In this document: one piece after another, positions 24,848 to 33,329 of the stretch | Layout: every line of letters begins with the position of its first letter | How positions within the stretch are numbered: position 1 is the first letter of the stretch | From: Deltaproteobacteria bacterium | Lineage (GTDB): Bacteria; Myxococcota_A; Polyangia; JAAYKL01 | NCBI GenBank assembly: GCA_028713995.1 | Contig: JAQTNF010000038.1 | Coordinates: 1-39,263, forward strand | Length of the DNA: 39,263 nucleotides | Direction of reading: 5' to 3' | The notes under the pieces: model-generated | What the model was told of the DNA's origin: nothing | The model's database searches: none | The model's input: the letters and a program-made list of their open reading frames with translations, nothing else | Made by a program: the position numbers and the translations under genes

Positions 24848-27199
24848 GTGCGCATGACGACACTTCCCGCGCTTGCCGAGCGCGCCCGCCGCATCCGTTC
24901 CATCGTATTGGACGTGGACGGCGTCCTGACCGATGGCTCGTTTTCATGGGAGCCGGACGGTCGAGAATCGAAACGCTTCTCCTTTCGCGACGTCATGGGG
25001 GTTTCCGTCGGCCGTCGCGCAGGGCTGGTCTTTGCCCTGGTGTCCGGTGAATCTTCCGAGCTCGTCGATCGGTATGCTGCCAAGCTGGGCATCGCGGCGG
25101 TCTTCAAGGGATGTCGCGATAAGGCGGAGGCGGTCCGCGTTTTCGCGTCCACCGAGGGCTTCGACCTGTCGGAAATCGCTTTCATGGGAGACGACGTCAA
25201 CGACGTTCCGGCCATGGCGTTGGTCGGGCTTCCGGCCGCACCGGCCGACGCCCACGAAGCAGCCATTAAGGCCGCGGTGTTCGTGTCGTCGCGTCCCGGA
25301 GGCGGTGGCGCCGTGCGTGAGCTGGTCGATCGAATTCTGTCTTGTGGACGTTCGTTGTCTCCATCACCCTCTCCCCAAGCAAACGGTCACGTCTCGGGCA
25401 CCAAGCTTTCGGACTACGTGGCCAGCTTCGTCGCGGAACAGGGCGTGCGGCATGTCTTTTTTTTCCCCGGCGGCGGCGCGATGCATCTCAACGACTCCTT
25501 CGGGCACACGGAAGGCCTGACGGCGGTCTGCACGCTTCACGAGCAGGCGGCGGCGATCGCTGCCGAGGCATACGCCCGCGTTACCGGGAATCTTGGCGTC
25601 TGCCTGGTGACCACCGGTCCGGGAGGCACGAACGCGGTGACCGGCGTGTCGGCGGCCTGGCTCGATTCGACCCCGTGTCTCTTTTTGTCCGGGCAGGTGA
25701 AGCGGCCCGACCTCATGACAGACCGGGGCGTGCGTCAGATGGGTTGCCAGGAAAACGACATCGTGTCGATTGTGCGCTCGCTCACCAAGTACGCGGTCAC
25801 GGTGACGGAACCGGAGCGCATACGCTTCGAGCTCGAAAAGGCCCTTCATCTGGCTCGCGACGGAAGACCGGGACCGGTGTGGCTGGACGTCCCGCTGGAT
25901 GTCCAGGCGGCCCCCATCGATGTTGCGGCGCTGGAACGTTTTGTTCCCGAACTTGAGCCGATGGCGAATGCAAAAGAGGCGCTCGCCTCGGCCGTCGAGG
26001 ACACGATTGCGTTGCTGAACGGCGCCGAGCGTCCGGTCCTTCTCGTCGGGAACGGCGTGCGGATCGCACGGGCCAACGAGTTGCTGACCCAGATCGTCGG
26101 GGCGCTGGGCGTGCCGGTGCTGACGACCCGCCTCGGCGTGGACCTCTTGCCCCACGACCATCCGTTGTGTTGCGGCATTCCGGGAAGCATCGCGTCCCGC
26201 GGCGCCAACTTCACGCTGCAGAACTGCGATCTGCTGCTGGCCGTCGGCGCGCGACTCGATCTCGCGTTCACCGCATACAATCACGAGGCGCTGGCGCGTG
26301 GAGCGCGCAAGATCATGGTCGACGTCGATCCGGCCGAGCTCACGAAGATGCAGACGCCCATCGACCTGCCGATTGCCGCCGATGCGCGTCTGTTTCTGCA
26401 AGGGGTGCTCGACCGGAGAAACCACATCGCTGCCAAGGATCGTGCGCCCTGGTTGGCTCGGTGCGCCGAATGGAAGACGCGCTACCCGTTCTGCCTACCC
26501 GATGAGCTGCGTCGCTGCGACGGGATCAGCATGTACGATTTCTCGAAGATCGTCTCACGGCAGCTCGTTCCCGACGACGTGGTGTTGCCGGGCAGCTCGG
26601 GTTTCGCCTGCGAGATTTTTCTCACGGTGCTCGAGGTCAAAGCGGGTCAGCGTGTTTTCCACAACAAGGGAACCGGCGCCATGGGTTTCGGCCAGCCGGC
26701 AGCCATCGGCGCTTGCCTCGCATCCGGCGGTCGAAGAACGATCTGCATCGATGGTGATGGGGGGTTTCAGCTCAATATCCAGGAGCTGGAAACGGTTCGT
26801 CGACTCGATCTTCCCATCAAGTTCTTCGTGATGAACAACGCCGGCTTCGCGTCGATCCGCGCCTCGCAGAACAACTACTTTCATCGGTTGACCGCGGCCG
26901 ATGCGACCAGCGGGCTGACCCTGCCCGACACGCTCGAGATTGCCAGGGCCTATCGCCTGCCTGCCCATCGCATATCGGATCCGAACAACCTCGCCGAACA
27001 GGTGTCGCAGGTCCTGTCTCAACCCGGTCCGTCAATCACCGAGGTCGTGCTGCTTGCGGACGAGCCGCGGGCTCCGCGCGTGGCCTCGACGCAGCGACCT
27101 GATGGCTCAATGGTTTCGAGGCCGCTCGAGGATCTCTGGCCGTTTTTGCCGCGTGACGAGTTTTACGCGAACATGATCGTTCCCCCTTTGCCGGACTGA
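24848..27199 (+). CDS. Fusion of KdsC-type HAD phosphatase and ThDP-dependent acetolactate-synthase-like enzyme
   Basis: The GTG start has GGGAG eight bases upstream. Residues 15-165 are a KdsC-type C0 HAD phosphatase: LDVDGVLTDG (Asp22, Asp24), SGESS, KGCRDK (Lys87) and GDDVNDV. A Ser/Pro linker (about 168-182) leads to a complete ThDP enzyme of the acetolactate-synthase family (about 185-783): FPGGGAMHL, catalytic Glu232 in LHEQAA, TTGPGGTNAVTG, QENDIVSIVR, a central domain with LLAVGARLD, and the ThDP/Mg motif from GDGGFQLN to NN (about 635-663). Both halves look intact. KdsC releases phosphate from 2-keto-3-deoxy sugar acids; the ThDP half could decarboxylate a keto acid or transfer a two-carbon unit, as YerE does. 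It sits between NeuB-type and GmhA-like genes, arguing for one pathway. Substrate unknown. Confidence 0.93.
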   Translation: MRMTTLPALAERARRIRSIVLDVDGVLTDGSFSWEPDGRESKRFSFRDVMGVSVGRRAGLVFALVSGESSELVDRYAAKLGIAAVFKGCRDKAEAVRVFASTEGFDLSEIAFMGDDVNDVPAMALVGLPAAPADAHEAAIKAAVFVSSRPGGGGAVRELVDRILSCGRSLSPSPSPQANGHVSGTKLSDYVASFVAEQGVRHVFFFPGGGAMHLNDSFGHTEGLTAVCTLHEQAAAIAAEAYARVTGNLGVCLVTTGPGGTNAVTGVSAAWLDSTPCLFLSGQVKRPDLMTDRGVRQMGCQENDIVSIVRSLTKYAVTVTEPERIRFELEKALHLARDGRPGPVWLDVPLDVQAAPIDVAALERFVPELEPMANAKEALASAVEDTIALLNGAERPVLLVGNGVRIARANELLTQIVGALGVPVLTTRLGVDLLPHDHPLCCGIPGSIASRGANFTLQNCDLLLAVGARLDLAFTAYNHEALARGARKIMVDVDPAELTKMQTPIDLPIAADARLFLQGVLDRRNHIAAKDRAPWLARCAEWKTRYPFCLPDELRRCDGISMYDFSKIVSRQLVPDDVVLPGSSGFACEIFLTVLEVKAGQRVFHNKGTGAMGFGQPAAIGACLASGGRRTICIDGDGGFQLNIQELETVRRLDLPIKFFVMNNAGFASIRASQNNYFHRLTAADATSGLTLPDTLEIARAYRLPAHRISDPNNLAEQVSQVLSQPGPSITEVVLLADEPRAPRVASTQRPDGSMVSRPLEDLWPFLPRDEFYANMIVPPLPD

Positions 27200-27211
27200 T
27201 CGAGGTTGACC

Positions 27212-27796
27212 GTGCAGCAGAGACTCGCCATGGACTCGGCCTCCCACTCGAAGGCGATTTCCATGATCGTCGAGCAGAGCGCCGACACGATGGAGGCGAT
27301 CGCCCGACATCTGATCGGTGTTTTCCGCGCTCATGGGAAACTCCTGCTGTGCGGCTGCGGCGGCAGCGCGGCTGACACGCAGCATATCGCCGGCGAGTTG
27401 GTCAATCGGTTTCGCTTCGACCGCCCGGCCCTGCCGGCCGTTGCGCTGACGACCGACGCTTCGGTTTTGACCTGCGTCGCCAACGACATCGCGTTCGAGT
27501 CGGTCTTTTCCAGACAGGTCGAGGCGCTCGGGCGTCAGGGGGACGCTCTTCTCGCAATCAGCACCAGCGGCCGCTCTCCCGTTGTCCTGCGTGCGCTCGA
27601 GACAGCCCGGACCATTGGCATGACGGCCATCGGTTTCACCGGGGTGGGCGGCGACGTGCCGATGCGTCCGCTTTGCGACTTTCTGCTCATAGCCCCCACC
27701 CCCGACACCGCGCGTATACAGGAGTGTCATCAATTCTGCTACCATGTGATTTGCGCGGAGATCGAGTCTGGGCTTTTTCCTGACGGAGCGAAATGA
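27212..27796 (+). CDS. GmhA-like SIS-domain phosphosugar isomerase
   Basis: GmhA turns sedoheptulose-7-phosphate into D-glycero-manno-heptose-7-phosphate. The 194-aa protein follows that family closely: CGGSAADTQH, GELVNRF, LTTDASVLTCVAND, STSGRSPVV and TARIQECHQFCYHVICAEIE. The GTG at 27212 has GAGG six bases upstream; TTG 27206 and ATG 27230 are alternatives. In this operon it may supply a heptose or other phosphosugar to the NeuB-type synthase, or it may replace GmhA for inner-core heptose, so the in vivo substrate is open. It begins 12 bases after the ThDP fusion and its stop overlaps the start of the FkbM gene. Confidence 0.88.
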   Translation: MQQRLAMDSASHSKAISMIVEQSADTMEAIARHLIGVFRAHGKLLLCGCGGSAADTQHIAGELVNRFRFDRPALPAVALTTDASVLTCVANDIAFESVFSRQVEALGRQGDALLAISTSGRSPVVLRALETARTIGMTAIGFTGVGGDVPMRPLCDFLLIAPTPDTARIQECHQFCYHVICAEIESGLFPDGAK

Positions 27797-28959
27797 TGGT
27801 TGCTACCACCAAGCCGAGCATTCACGGCGCAGCCGCCGATGTCGAGTCTCCCCTTTCTCCGGAGCTGATGCGCGTTCATATCGAAGCGCTGCTCTCTCGT
27901 CGAAAAAACTACCTTCAAGAAGTCAAGGATATCGTTGCCTGCCATGAGTTTGTCGTTTTCTACGGTTGTGGTGCGATACTTAACAGCATTGTCGAAACCT
28001 GGGATACTCACGTCGGGCGAAAGATCGATTTCGTCTGTGATAGCGATCGTGAGAAATGGGGCCACGTTTTCTGTGGCGCGACCTGTCTCTCTCCACAAGA
28101 ATTATTGGCTATCAAGCACAGATGTGCCGTATTTGTAACGATCGGAGACTTCAAGCCCGTTTTCGAGTGGCTCAAACAGAATGACTTCATCTCGGTAAAT
28201 CAGATTTTCAAATATGATCTCGAAACATCAAATTATTTAGCAACAGCAAGCATCGGCACAATTGCAGACAATCTCGTCAGCACATATAATCTCCTGTCAG
28301 ACAGGCATTCCGTTAGTGTTTTCAACGCAATTTTGAATCGTATTTTTTGTTCCCAAGAAGACATCGACGTCATGGCGAGAGTTTGTGACAATAATCAATA
28401 TTTCCCTTCTGAGATTATCCAGCTCCAGGCCGACGAAACGTTCCTCGATGTCGGAGGTTATGACGGGGATACTTTGAGGGATTTCGTTAGTCGCACTTCT
28501 GGTCATTTTTCGAGAATTTATGTGTTTGAGGTGGATAGGCATAATTTCGACCGACTTCGCGACAATGTCTCTCTCCTGCCATGTAGTGATAGAATATCGA
28601 TTTACAATCTAGGCGCCTGGGATAGCGAATGCGATATTTCCTACTCTATCGGTCATTCCCAAAGCACGGTTGGTATCGGAGAAGGTCACGGCCATGTGGC
28701 GCGACTGGACGATATTCTTTGTAACGAAAAAATCAGCTTCATCAAAATGGACATAGAGGGTGCAGAGCTTCGCGCGCTGGTCGGGGCGCAAGGAATCATC
28801 AGCTCACAACGTCCGCGCCTTGCGATTTGCATCTATCACAAATTCTCTCATCTCTGGGAGATCCCGCTTTATGTTCATTCGATTATGCCTGAATGCAAAA
28901 TATATCTTCGCCATTATACAACACTCGAATATGAAACAGTCTGCTATGCGGTTTCATAA
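27793..28959 (+). CDS. FkbM-family methyltransferase with N-terminal Rossmann-like domain
   Basis: A 388-aa cytoplasmic protein. Residues about 50-110 form a Rossmann-like unit (VVFYGCGAILNS, then FVCDSDREKWG), a module often joined to sugar-modifying methyltransferases. From about residue 220 is the FkbM domain: FLDVGGYDGDTLRDF binds S-adenosylmethionine, FEVDRHNFDRL follows, and FIKMDIEGAE is the usual acidic motif. FkbM enzymes O-methylate sugars or polyketides, so a role in decorating the surface glycan is likely. The ATG overlaps the preceding TGA as ATGATG. Base composition changes inside this gene from GC-rich to AT-rich, near 27.95 kb. Confidence 0.86.
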   Translation: MMVATTKPSIHGAAADVESPLSPELMRVHIEALLSRRKNYLQEVKDIVACHEFVVFYGCGAILNSIVETWDTHVGRKIDFVCDSDREKWGHVFCGATCLSPQELLAIKHRCAVFVTIGDFKPVFEWLKQNDFISVNQIFKYDLETSNYLATASIGTIADNLVSTYNLLSDRHSVSVFNAILNRIFCSQEDIDVMARVCDNNQYFPSEIIQLQADETFLDVGGYDGDTLRDFVSRTSGHFSRIYVFEVDRHNFDRLRDNVSLLPCSDRISIYNLGAWDSECDISYSIGHSQSTVGIGEGHGHVARLDDILCNEKISFIKMDIEGAELRALVGAQGIISSQRPRLAICIYHKFSHLWEIPLYVHSIMPECKIYLRHYTTLEYETVCYAVS

Positions 28960-28983
28960 GAACGAGCTGGGAGGCCATCGCTA

Positions 28984-30033
28984 ATGAACGAAAAAGATCT
29001 CGAAAACGCTAAACGGGAAAAACTCAGGCGAGAGAAGCCAGGTGTCTATGAAAAGGTCATGAAAATTGCGGATCGCCACGCTCGCGGCGTCGCCACGCCT
29101 ATCATCGATATAGGTTATAACTACTCTTGCAACATGAACTGTAGGCACTGCTGCGCGTCGCGTTTCGAGAAGAAAAACCGGCGCCTTGCTCCAGATGATC
29201 TTCAGAACCTCAGCAACCAGGCTCATGATCTCGGACTTTGTCAGTTTTGCATATCCGGCGGGGAACCACTTCTTTTCAAAGATTTGGATGACGTCCTTTT
29301 AGCTCTACAGCCGGAAAAATTTCACTTAACAATGAGCACTAATGCATATTTCATGACGAAAGAGAAGGCCAAACACCTAAAACAGCTTGGACTAGACAAG
29401 GTCAAGATAAGTGTTGACGATTTCGATTCTGCTCGGCACGACGAAAATCGAGGGAAACTGGGAGCATATTCAAGGGCAATTGAAGGACTAGAAAACGCTC
29501 GAGATGCCGGACTGAATGTTGTAATTCAGACTGTGGTTACACGTCAGAATTGTAAGTCAGAAGGCACAATAGCGATGGCAGAATTTGCAAAGAAGAACGG
29601 TTACATATTCGATGTTATGGTTGTTCGCGCCATAGGTGAGCTTGAGGGAAACTATGATGTCCTTATAAACGAAGAGGATTCTGCCTTTTTGTTAGAATTG
29701 CACGAGAAATATCCCAATATGCATCGCGATACGTTCCCAGCTTATGGGATGTCCAAAGGTTGTAGTTGTGTTAATTCGACTCTGCATCTCACACAGTTCG
29801 GTGATATATTGCCATGTGCATATATTCATATCAGTATCGGCGATTTCTTTTCTGAATCCCTGGAGGATATCATTTCGAGAGGACAGCGCATAAGACATTT
29901 TCGAAAATACAGTAAGCTATGCCTATCCGGTGAAGATCGGGCATTTATTCAGAAATACATGTCAAAATTCTACGGGAAGCCTTTGCCGATTCCTTGGTGG
30001 GAAGCTTTTGAGAAAGACGATTTTGAGGAGTGA
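28984..30033 (+). CDS. Radical SAM protein with SPASM-like C-terminus, polysaccharide locus copy 1
   Basis: A 349-aa protein with the radical SAM motif CNMNCRHC (Cys49, 53, 56; another Cys at 57), CISGGEPL for SAM binding, KISVDDFDS and a TIM-barrel core. C-terminal cysteines (KGCSCVNS, ILPCAY, KLCLSGE) would bind auxiliary iron-sulphur clusters. In lipopolysaccharide loci such proteins are thought to modify sugars or lipid-linked intermediates, but the reaction is unknown, and no peptide precursor gene was found around it. The ATG lies 24 bases after the FkbM stop, with GGGAGG upstream. It is AT-rich like its neighbours and precedes a second, divergent member of the superfamily. Confidence 0.9.
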   Translation: MNEKDLENAKREKLRREKPGVYEKVMKIADRHARGVATPIIDIGYNYSCNMNCRHCCASRFEKKNRRLAPDDLQNLSNQAHDLGLCQFCISGGEPLLFKDLDDVLLALQPEKFHLTMSTNAYFMTKEKAKHLKQLGLDKVKISVDDFDSARHDENRGKLGAYSRAIEGLENARDAGLNVVIQTVVTRQNCKSEGTIAMAEFAKKNGYIFDVMVVRAIGELEGNYDVLINEEDSAFLLELHEKYPNMHRDTFPAYGMSKGCSCVNSTLHLTQFGDILPCAYIHISIGDFFSESLEDIISRGQRIRHFRKYSKLCLSGEDRAFIQKYMSKFYGKPLPIPWWEAFEKDDFEE

Positions 30034-30051
30034 CATTTCAAACAATAGAAT
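30023..30051 (+). promoter_or_regulatory. Putative internal promoter before the second radical SAM gene
   Basis: TTGAGG (30023-30028), a 17-base spacer and TAGAAT (30046-30051) overlap the end of the first radical SAM gene. In AT-rich DNA such matches arise easily, so weight is limited. Confidence 0.3.
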
Positions 30052-30066
30052 AGTCATAAGATAGAT

Positions 30067-31110
30067 ATGAAGGCCATGACACCCTACACAAGCTTGCCTA
30101 TAACGAATCGCTATATTCTCAAGGACATACTGCCGTTGAAAAAGCCGTTTACCGTACTGATTGAACCTTCTAGCCTCTGCAATTTCAGGTGTATTCAATG
30201 TTTTCAGAGTATTAGGGGGGAAAGCTATTTTACTAGAAACAGGGGGAATCTGTCTCTGGAAGCGTTCGGAAAAGTAATCAGGCAGCTTGAAGGCTGGAAA
30301 GGAAACATAGTAAAAGTACTAAAGCTCAGTCTTTATGGTGAGCCGCTCATTAATGGTCATTTCTGCGAAATGCTCGAGATCGCAAGAAAGGCCAATGTCG
30401 CAGAGCGGATCGAAACGACAACAAATGCATTCCTCTTGGCGCGAAATATCGCGGATAAGATGGTTGAACAACAACTCGACTATTTGCGTGTTTCAATATA
30501 CGCGACGGCGCAAAAACGTCACGAAGAAATCACTGGTGTAAAAAAAGGCATGCGGATTATTCGAGAGAACCTAAGTGTGTTGCAAGATATAAAGAGAGAA
30601 CGTAGCTCACAGAGGCCATTTGTGAGCGCAAAAATGATGGATACCTATGGAGATGGGAACGAACGTTTCTTGGGAATGTATAGAGGAATTGTAGATGAGG
30701 CATATATTGACAAGCCTCACGGCTGGATCCGAAACGAACATGTTGACTTTATAGGGAAATATTATGGTGAACGTGTCTCCATGGCGAGGGAGGATATGGA
30801 GAAAGGTAGTACCGGAAGGATCGCCTGCCCCATGGCCTTTACGACAATGGCGGTGCGCAGCAACGGGGATGTGTCTCCATGTTGTGTCGACTACATCGGT
30901 GGTACCAATTTGGGGAATATATTTGAGAGGGACCTGAAGGAGATTTGGGAATCAAGAGAATGGTACGAATTCCAAAGGATGCAGCTTGAGGGCAGAAAGA
31001 ATGAGAGCCCATCATGTTCGAGATGTTCTATTTATCGAAGCGATTATTATACGCGTGACATCATCGATGGTTTCCCCATTGAAAAATTGATTACGCCGAA
31101 GGGGAGGTGA
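30067..31110 (+). CDS. Radical SAM/SPASM protein, polysaccharide locus copy 2
   Basis: A 347-aa protein with the cluster motif CNFRCIQC (Cys38, 42, 45). LSLYGEPL replaces the common GGEP motif. The SPASM domain is clearer than in copy 1: ACPMAFTTMAVRSNGDVSPCC, then TNLGNIFERDLKEIWES and CSRCSIY, giving the cysteines for auxiliary clusters. Sequence outside the motifs is unlike the other two radical SAM proteins nearby, so these are not recent duplicates. The ribosome binding site is weak. It begins 33 bases after the previous stop and is followed after four bases by a glycosyltransferase, suggesting a shared transcript. The substrate is unknown; a sugar or glycolipid is likely from context. 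Confidence 0.9.
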   Translation: MKAMTPYTSLPITNRYILKDILPLKKPFTVLIEPSSLCNFRCIQCFQSIRGESYFTRNRGNLSLEAFGKVIRQLEGWKGNIVKVLKLSLYGEPLINGHFCEMLEIARKANVAERIETTTNAFLLARNIADKMVEQQLDYLRVSIYATAQKRHEEITGVKKGMRIIRENLSVLQDIKRERSSQRPFVSAKMMDTYGDGNERFLGMYRGIVDEAYIDKPHGWIRNEHVDFIGKYYGERVSMAREDMEKGSTGRIACPMAFTTMAVRSNGDVSPCCVDYIGGTNLGNIFERDLKEIWESREWYEFQRMQLEGRKNESPSCSRCSIYRSDYYTRDIIDGFPIEKLITPKGR

Positions 31111-31114
31111 GGCG

Positions 31115-32074
31115 GTGAAGAAAAAGATAAGCATTGTTACCGGATGTTACAATGAGGAGGAGAACATTGAAGAGTTTTACAGAAGAGTTATCTCTGTCCT
31201 GGAAGACAGACCAGAATACGATTACGAGATTATTGTTGCCGACAACTATTCTCGAGACAAGAGTAGAGAGATCCTGAGATCGATTGCAGATCGCGACAAA
31301 AAGTTCAAGGTCATTTTCAATTCAAGGAACTTTGGCCCAATATGTTCTGGGTACAACGCGTTTATGCAGGCTGAAGGCGATGCCGTGATATTAATGAGTT
31401 TAGATCTTCAAGACCCGCCAGAGATTCTGAGTGATTTTGTCAGGAGATGGGAAGAGGGCTACGAAGTCGTCGTCGCCGTTAAAAAGTCAAGCAAAGAAAA
31501 TGCATTGATGAAAATTGTTAGAAAAGCTTACTACAGGATACTGTCACAGGCTTCCGAAGGAGACTATATCATAAAGGATTTTACAGGTTTTGGGCTTTAT
31601 GGACGTAAGTTTATGAATGCACTGAAACTATATAGAGATCCAATCCCATATTTCAGGGGATTTGTCAGTCAAATTGGGTTTAAGCGGGTAGAAATCGAAT
31701 TCGAGCAACCGAGGAGAAAACACGGCAAGACAAAACATAATTTATTGTCGCTCTATGACGTAGCGATAACTGGATTTGTAAATCATTCGCGATTCCCTTT
31801 GAAAATAGCCATGTTTTCGGGCTTTATGCTGGCAGCGGTTAGTTTCCTTGTAGCGCTGGGGTATCTTGTGTATAAAATCGCATGTTGGAATACCTTTACG
31901 CTCGGATTGGCGCCGTTAGTGATAGGAATGTTCTTCTTTTCGGCGGTGCAATTGATATTTATTGGAATAATTGGCGAGTACATTGGCGCCGTTTTGACGC
32001 AAGTGAAAAACCGTCCACTGGTTATAGAAGAGGAGAAAATTAATTTTCAAGAGAGAGAAGAAAGAAAAGAGTGA
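31115..32074 (+). CDS. GtrB/DPM1-like family 2 glycosyltransferase
   Basis: The GTG start is preceded by GGGGAGG (31101-31107). The 319-aa protein has an N-terminal GT-A domain: IVTGCYNEEENI, VADNYSRDKS, FNSRNFGP, MSLDLQDPPE with the metal-binding Asp motif, and RRKHGKTK. Two C-terminal membrane spans lie near residues 228-250 and 262-290. This layout is typical of GtrB/ArnC enzymes that load a sugar onto polyprenyl phosphate on the inner face of the membrane, for flipping by a GtrA-type protein such as the one at 23502-23933. The sugar donor is unknown. It is the last gene of the plus-strand run and faces the convergent C-methyltransferase gene across 41 bases without a clear terminator. Confidence 0.91.
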   Translation: MKKKISIVTGCYNEEENIEEFYRRVISVLEDRPEYDYEIIVADNYSRDKSREILRSIADRDKKFKVIFNSRNFGPICSGYNAFMQAEGDAVILMSLDLQDPPEILSDFVRRWEEGYEVVVAVKKSSKENALMKIVRKAYYRILSQASEGDYIIKDFTGFGLYGRKFMNALKLYRDPIPYFRGFVSQIGFKRVEIEFEQPRRKHGKTKHNLLSLYDVAITGFVNHSRFPLKIAMFSGFMLAAVSFLVALGYLVYKIACWNTFTLGLAPLVIGMFFFSAVQLIFIGIIGEYIGAVLTQVKNRPLVIEEEKINFQEREERKE

Positions 32075-32115
32075 GACATGTTCACAGCGCATTCCCGAAA
32101 GAATGAATACGCATT

Positions 32116-33270
32116 TTACTTATTATCCGGACTGGAGATTATTTCCAACCCAAAATCCCGAAGGACAGCAATATTCAGATACGCCGGAAAATCCTCTAGT
32201 AGAAGTCGGACGATTTCATCAGAATAGCTCGCCGCCATCACGATTATAGCGGAAACAGGATCGGAATGCAGCGTTTTGGGAGGGACGACGGGTAAATGTG
32301 TGGCGGGAGTATACTTGCCTTGTTTGAAGAGTGCGGAATCGACAACGTACCTTATTTTCCCTTCAATCCCGCTCAATGAGATAAAGGATAATGCCTGGTG
32401 GCCAGCTCCCCAAATGGCCACTCGCTTTTCTCCAAAGCGGTTAATGTATTCAGCGATGTCAGATACAAGTGCCATACGATGGTCGTGAAAGAGAGATATA
32501 TCAAGCCTGTCGCGCTTTTTCACGATCATGGATATGACATAGCCGTCTCGCAACTCATTGCAATCGACAACATCGAAACCATTGAATTGCAAAGTCCTTT
32601 GCAAAGTATCTTTTGAGAAATAGAAAAGATGATCGACAACAAATTCCGAAAAGAGTCCTTTCTCCAAAATCATATCAAAATTAGGGACCTCGATTAGGCC
32701 AACAGCTTCTTCTGTTACGTTGTTGTAAATCGCTTGTAGAAAAATATTGGGTTCCGGAATATGCTCAAGAAACATAAGCAAGAGAAAAGCATCAAAAGGT
32801 CCGCTTGCCAACGTCACGTTGTCGCGATCTGGGAATCCCTTTTCAACACGAAGCCCATTTTCTAGACAAAAAGCCACCGATGCGTCCGAATATTCCAGTC
32901 CGTATGCATCGACGTCGAAAAAAGGCAATAGGGAAAGAAACTCACCACGACCACATCCGATTTCAATAACCTTCTTTCCATGAAGGGAGTATTTGTCAAG
33001 AAAGTCATAGAGCTGGACCTCCTTAGAATCCAAGAGCAAGGGTGAAACAGCGGCGGATCGAATAACCTCGCGGTAATAAGGGACAGGCTCGTTGCTGAGT
33101 TGAACCAACCCGCAACCCGGGCACTGGAACACATCGATATCAATGCCAGTATCTAGAATCAGAGATTCGCTGTTTGGGAAAAACTGAGCAGCCTTGGGCA
33201 TATTTGGAAAATGTAGCAGAGGGAAATCGAATAGGTCATGACGGCAGACTCTGCATGTGTGATGTGACAT
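32116..33270 (-). CDS. Sugar C-methyltransferase-like protein (TylCIII/NovU family layout)
   Basis: The ATG at 33270 is preceded by AAGGAG at six bases. The 384-aa protein has three parts: an N-terminal zinc-binding pair of CxxC motifs (Cys6/9 and Cys50/53 with FPNMPKAAQ between), a SAM domain with VIEIGCGRGEFL (about 101-112), FLLLMFLEHIPEP and VVDHLFYFS, and a C-terminal Rossmann-like domain starting VAIWGAGHQALSF. This is the layout of enzymes that put a methyl on C3 of 4-keto-deoxy nucleotide sugars. The nearby rfbF-G-H route makes such a 4-keto sugar, though with C3 already reduced, so the exact substrate is uncertain. It is the second gene of a minus-strand pair, 59 bases after a radical SAM gene. 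Confidence 0.88.
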   Translation of the reverse strand: MSHHTCRVCRHDLFDFPLLHFPNMPKAAQFFPNSESLILDTGIDIDVFQCPGCGLVQLSNEPVPYYREVIRSAAVSPLLLDSKEVQLYDFLDKYSLHGKKVIEIGCGRGEFLSLLPFFDVDAYGLEYSDASVAFCLENGLRVEKGFPDRDNVTLASGPFDAFLLLMFLEHIPEPNIFLQAIYNNVTEEAVGLIEVPNFDMILEKGLFSEFVVDHLFYFSKDTLQRTLQFNGFDVVDCNELRDGYVISMIVKKRDRLDISLFHDHRMALVSDIAEYINRFGEKRVAIWGAGHQALSFISLSGIEGKIRYVVDSALFKQGKYTPATHLPVVPPKTLHSDPVSAIIVMAASYSDEIVRLLLEDFPAYLNIAVLRDFGLEIISSPDNK

Positions 33271-33329
33271 TCTATGCTCCTTAAAAGGTAAAGAAAGACA
33301 AGAAAGAAGTAAGCAAGAAAAGTGATGGA

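Noticed and set aside
32075-32115. Bidirectional terminator between the glycosyltransferase and C-methyltransferase genes
   Set aside because: Only four-base inverted repeats are visible and no T-run follows them.
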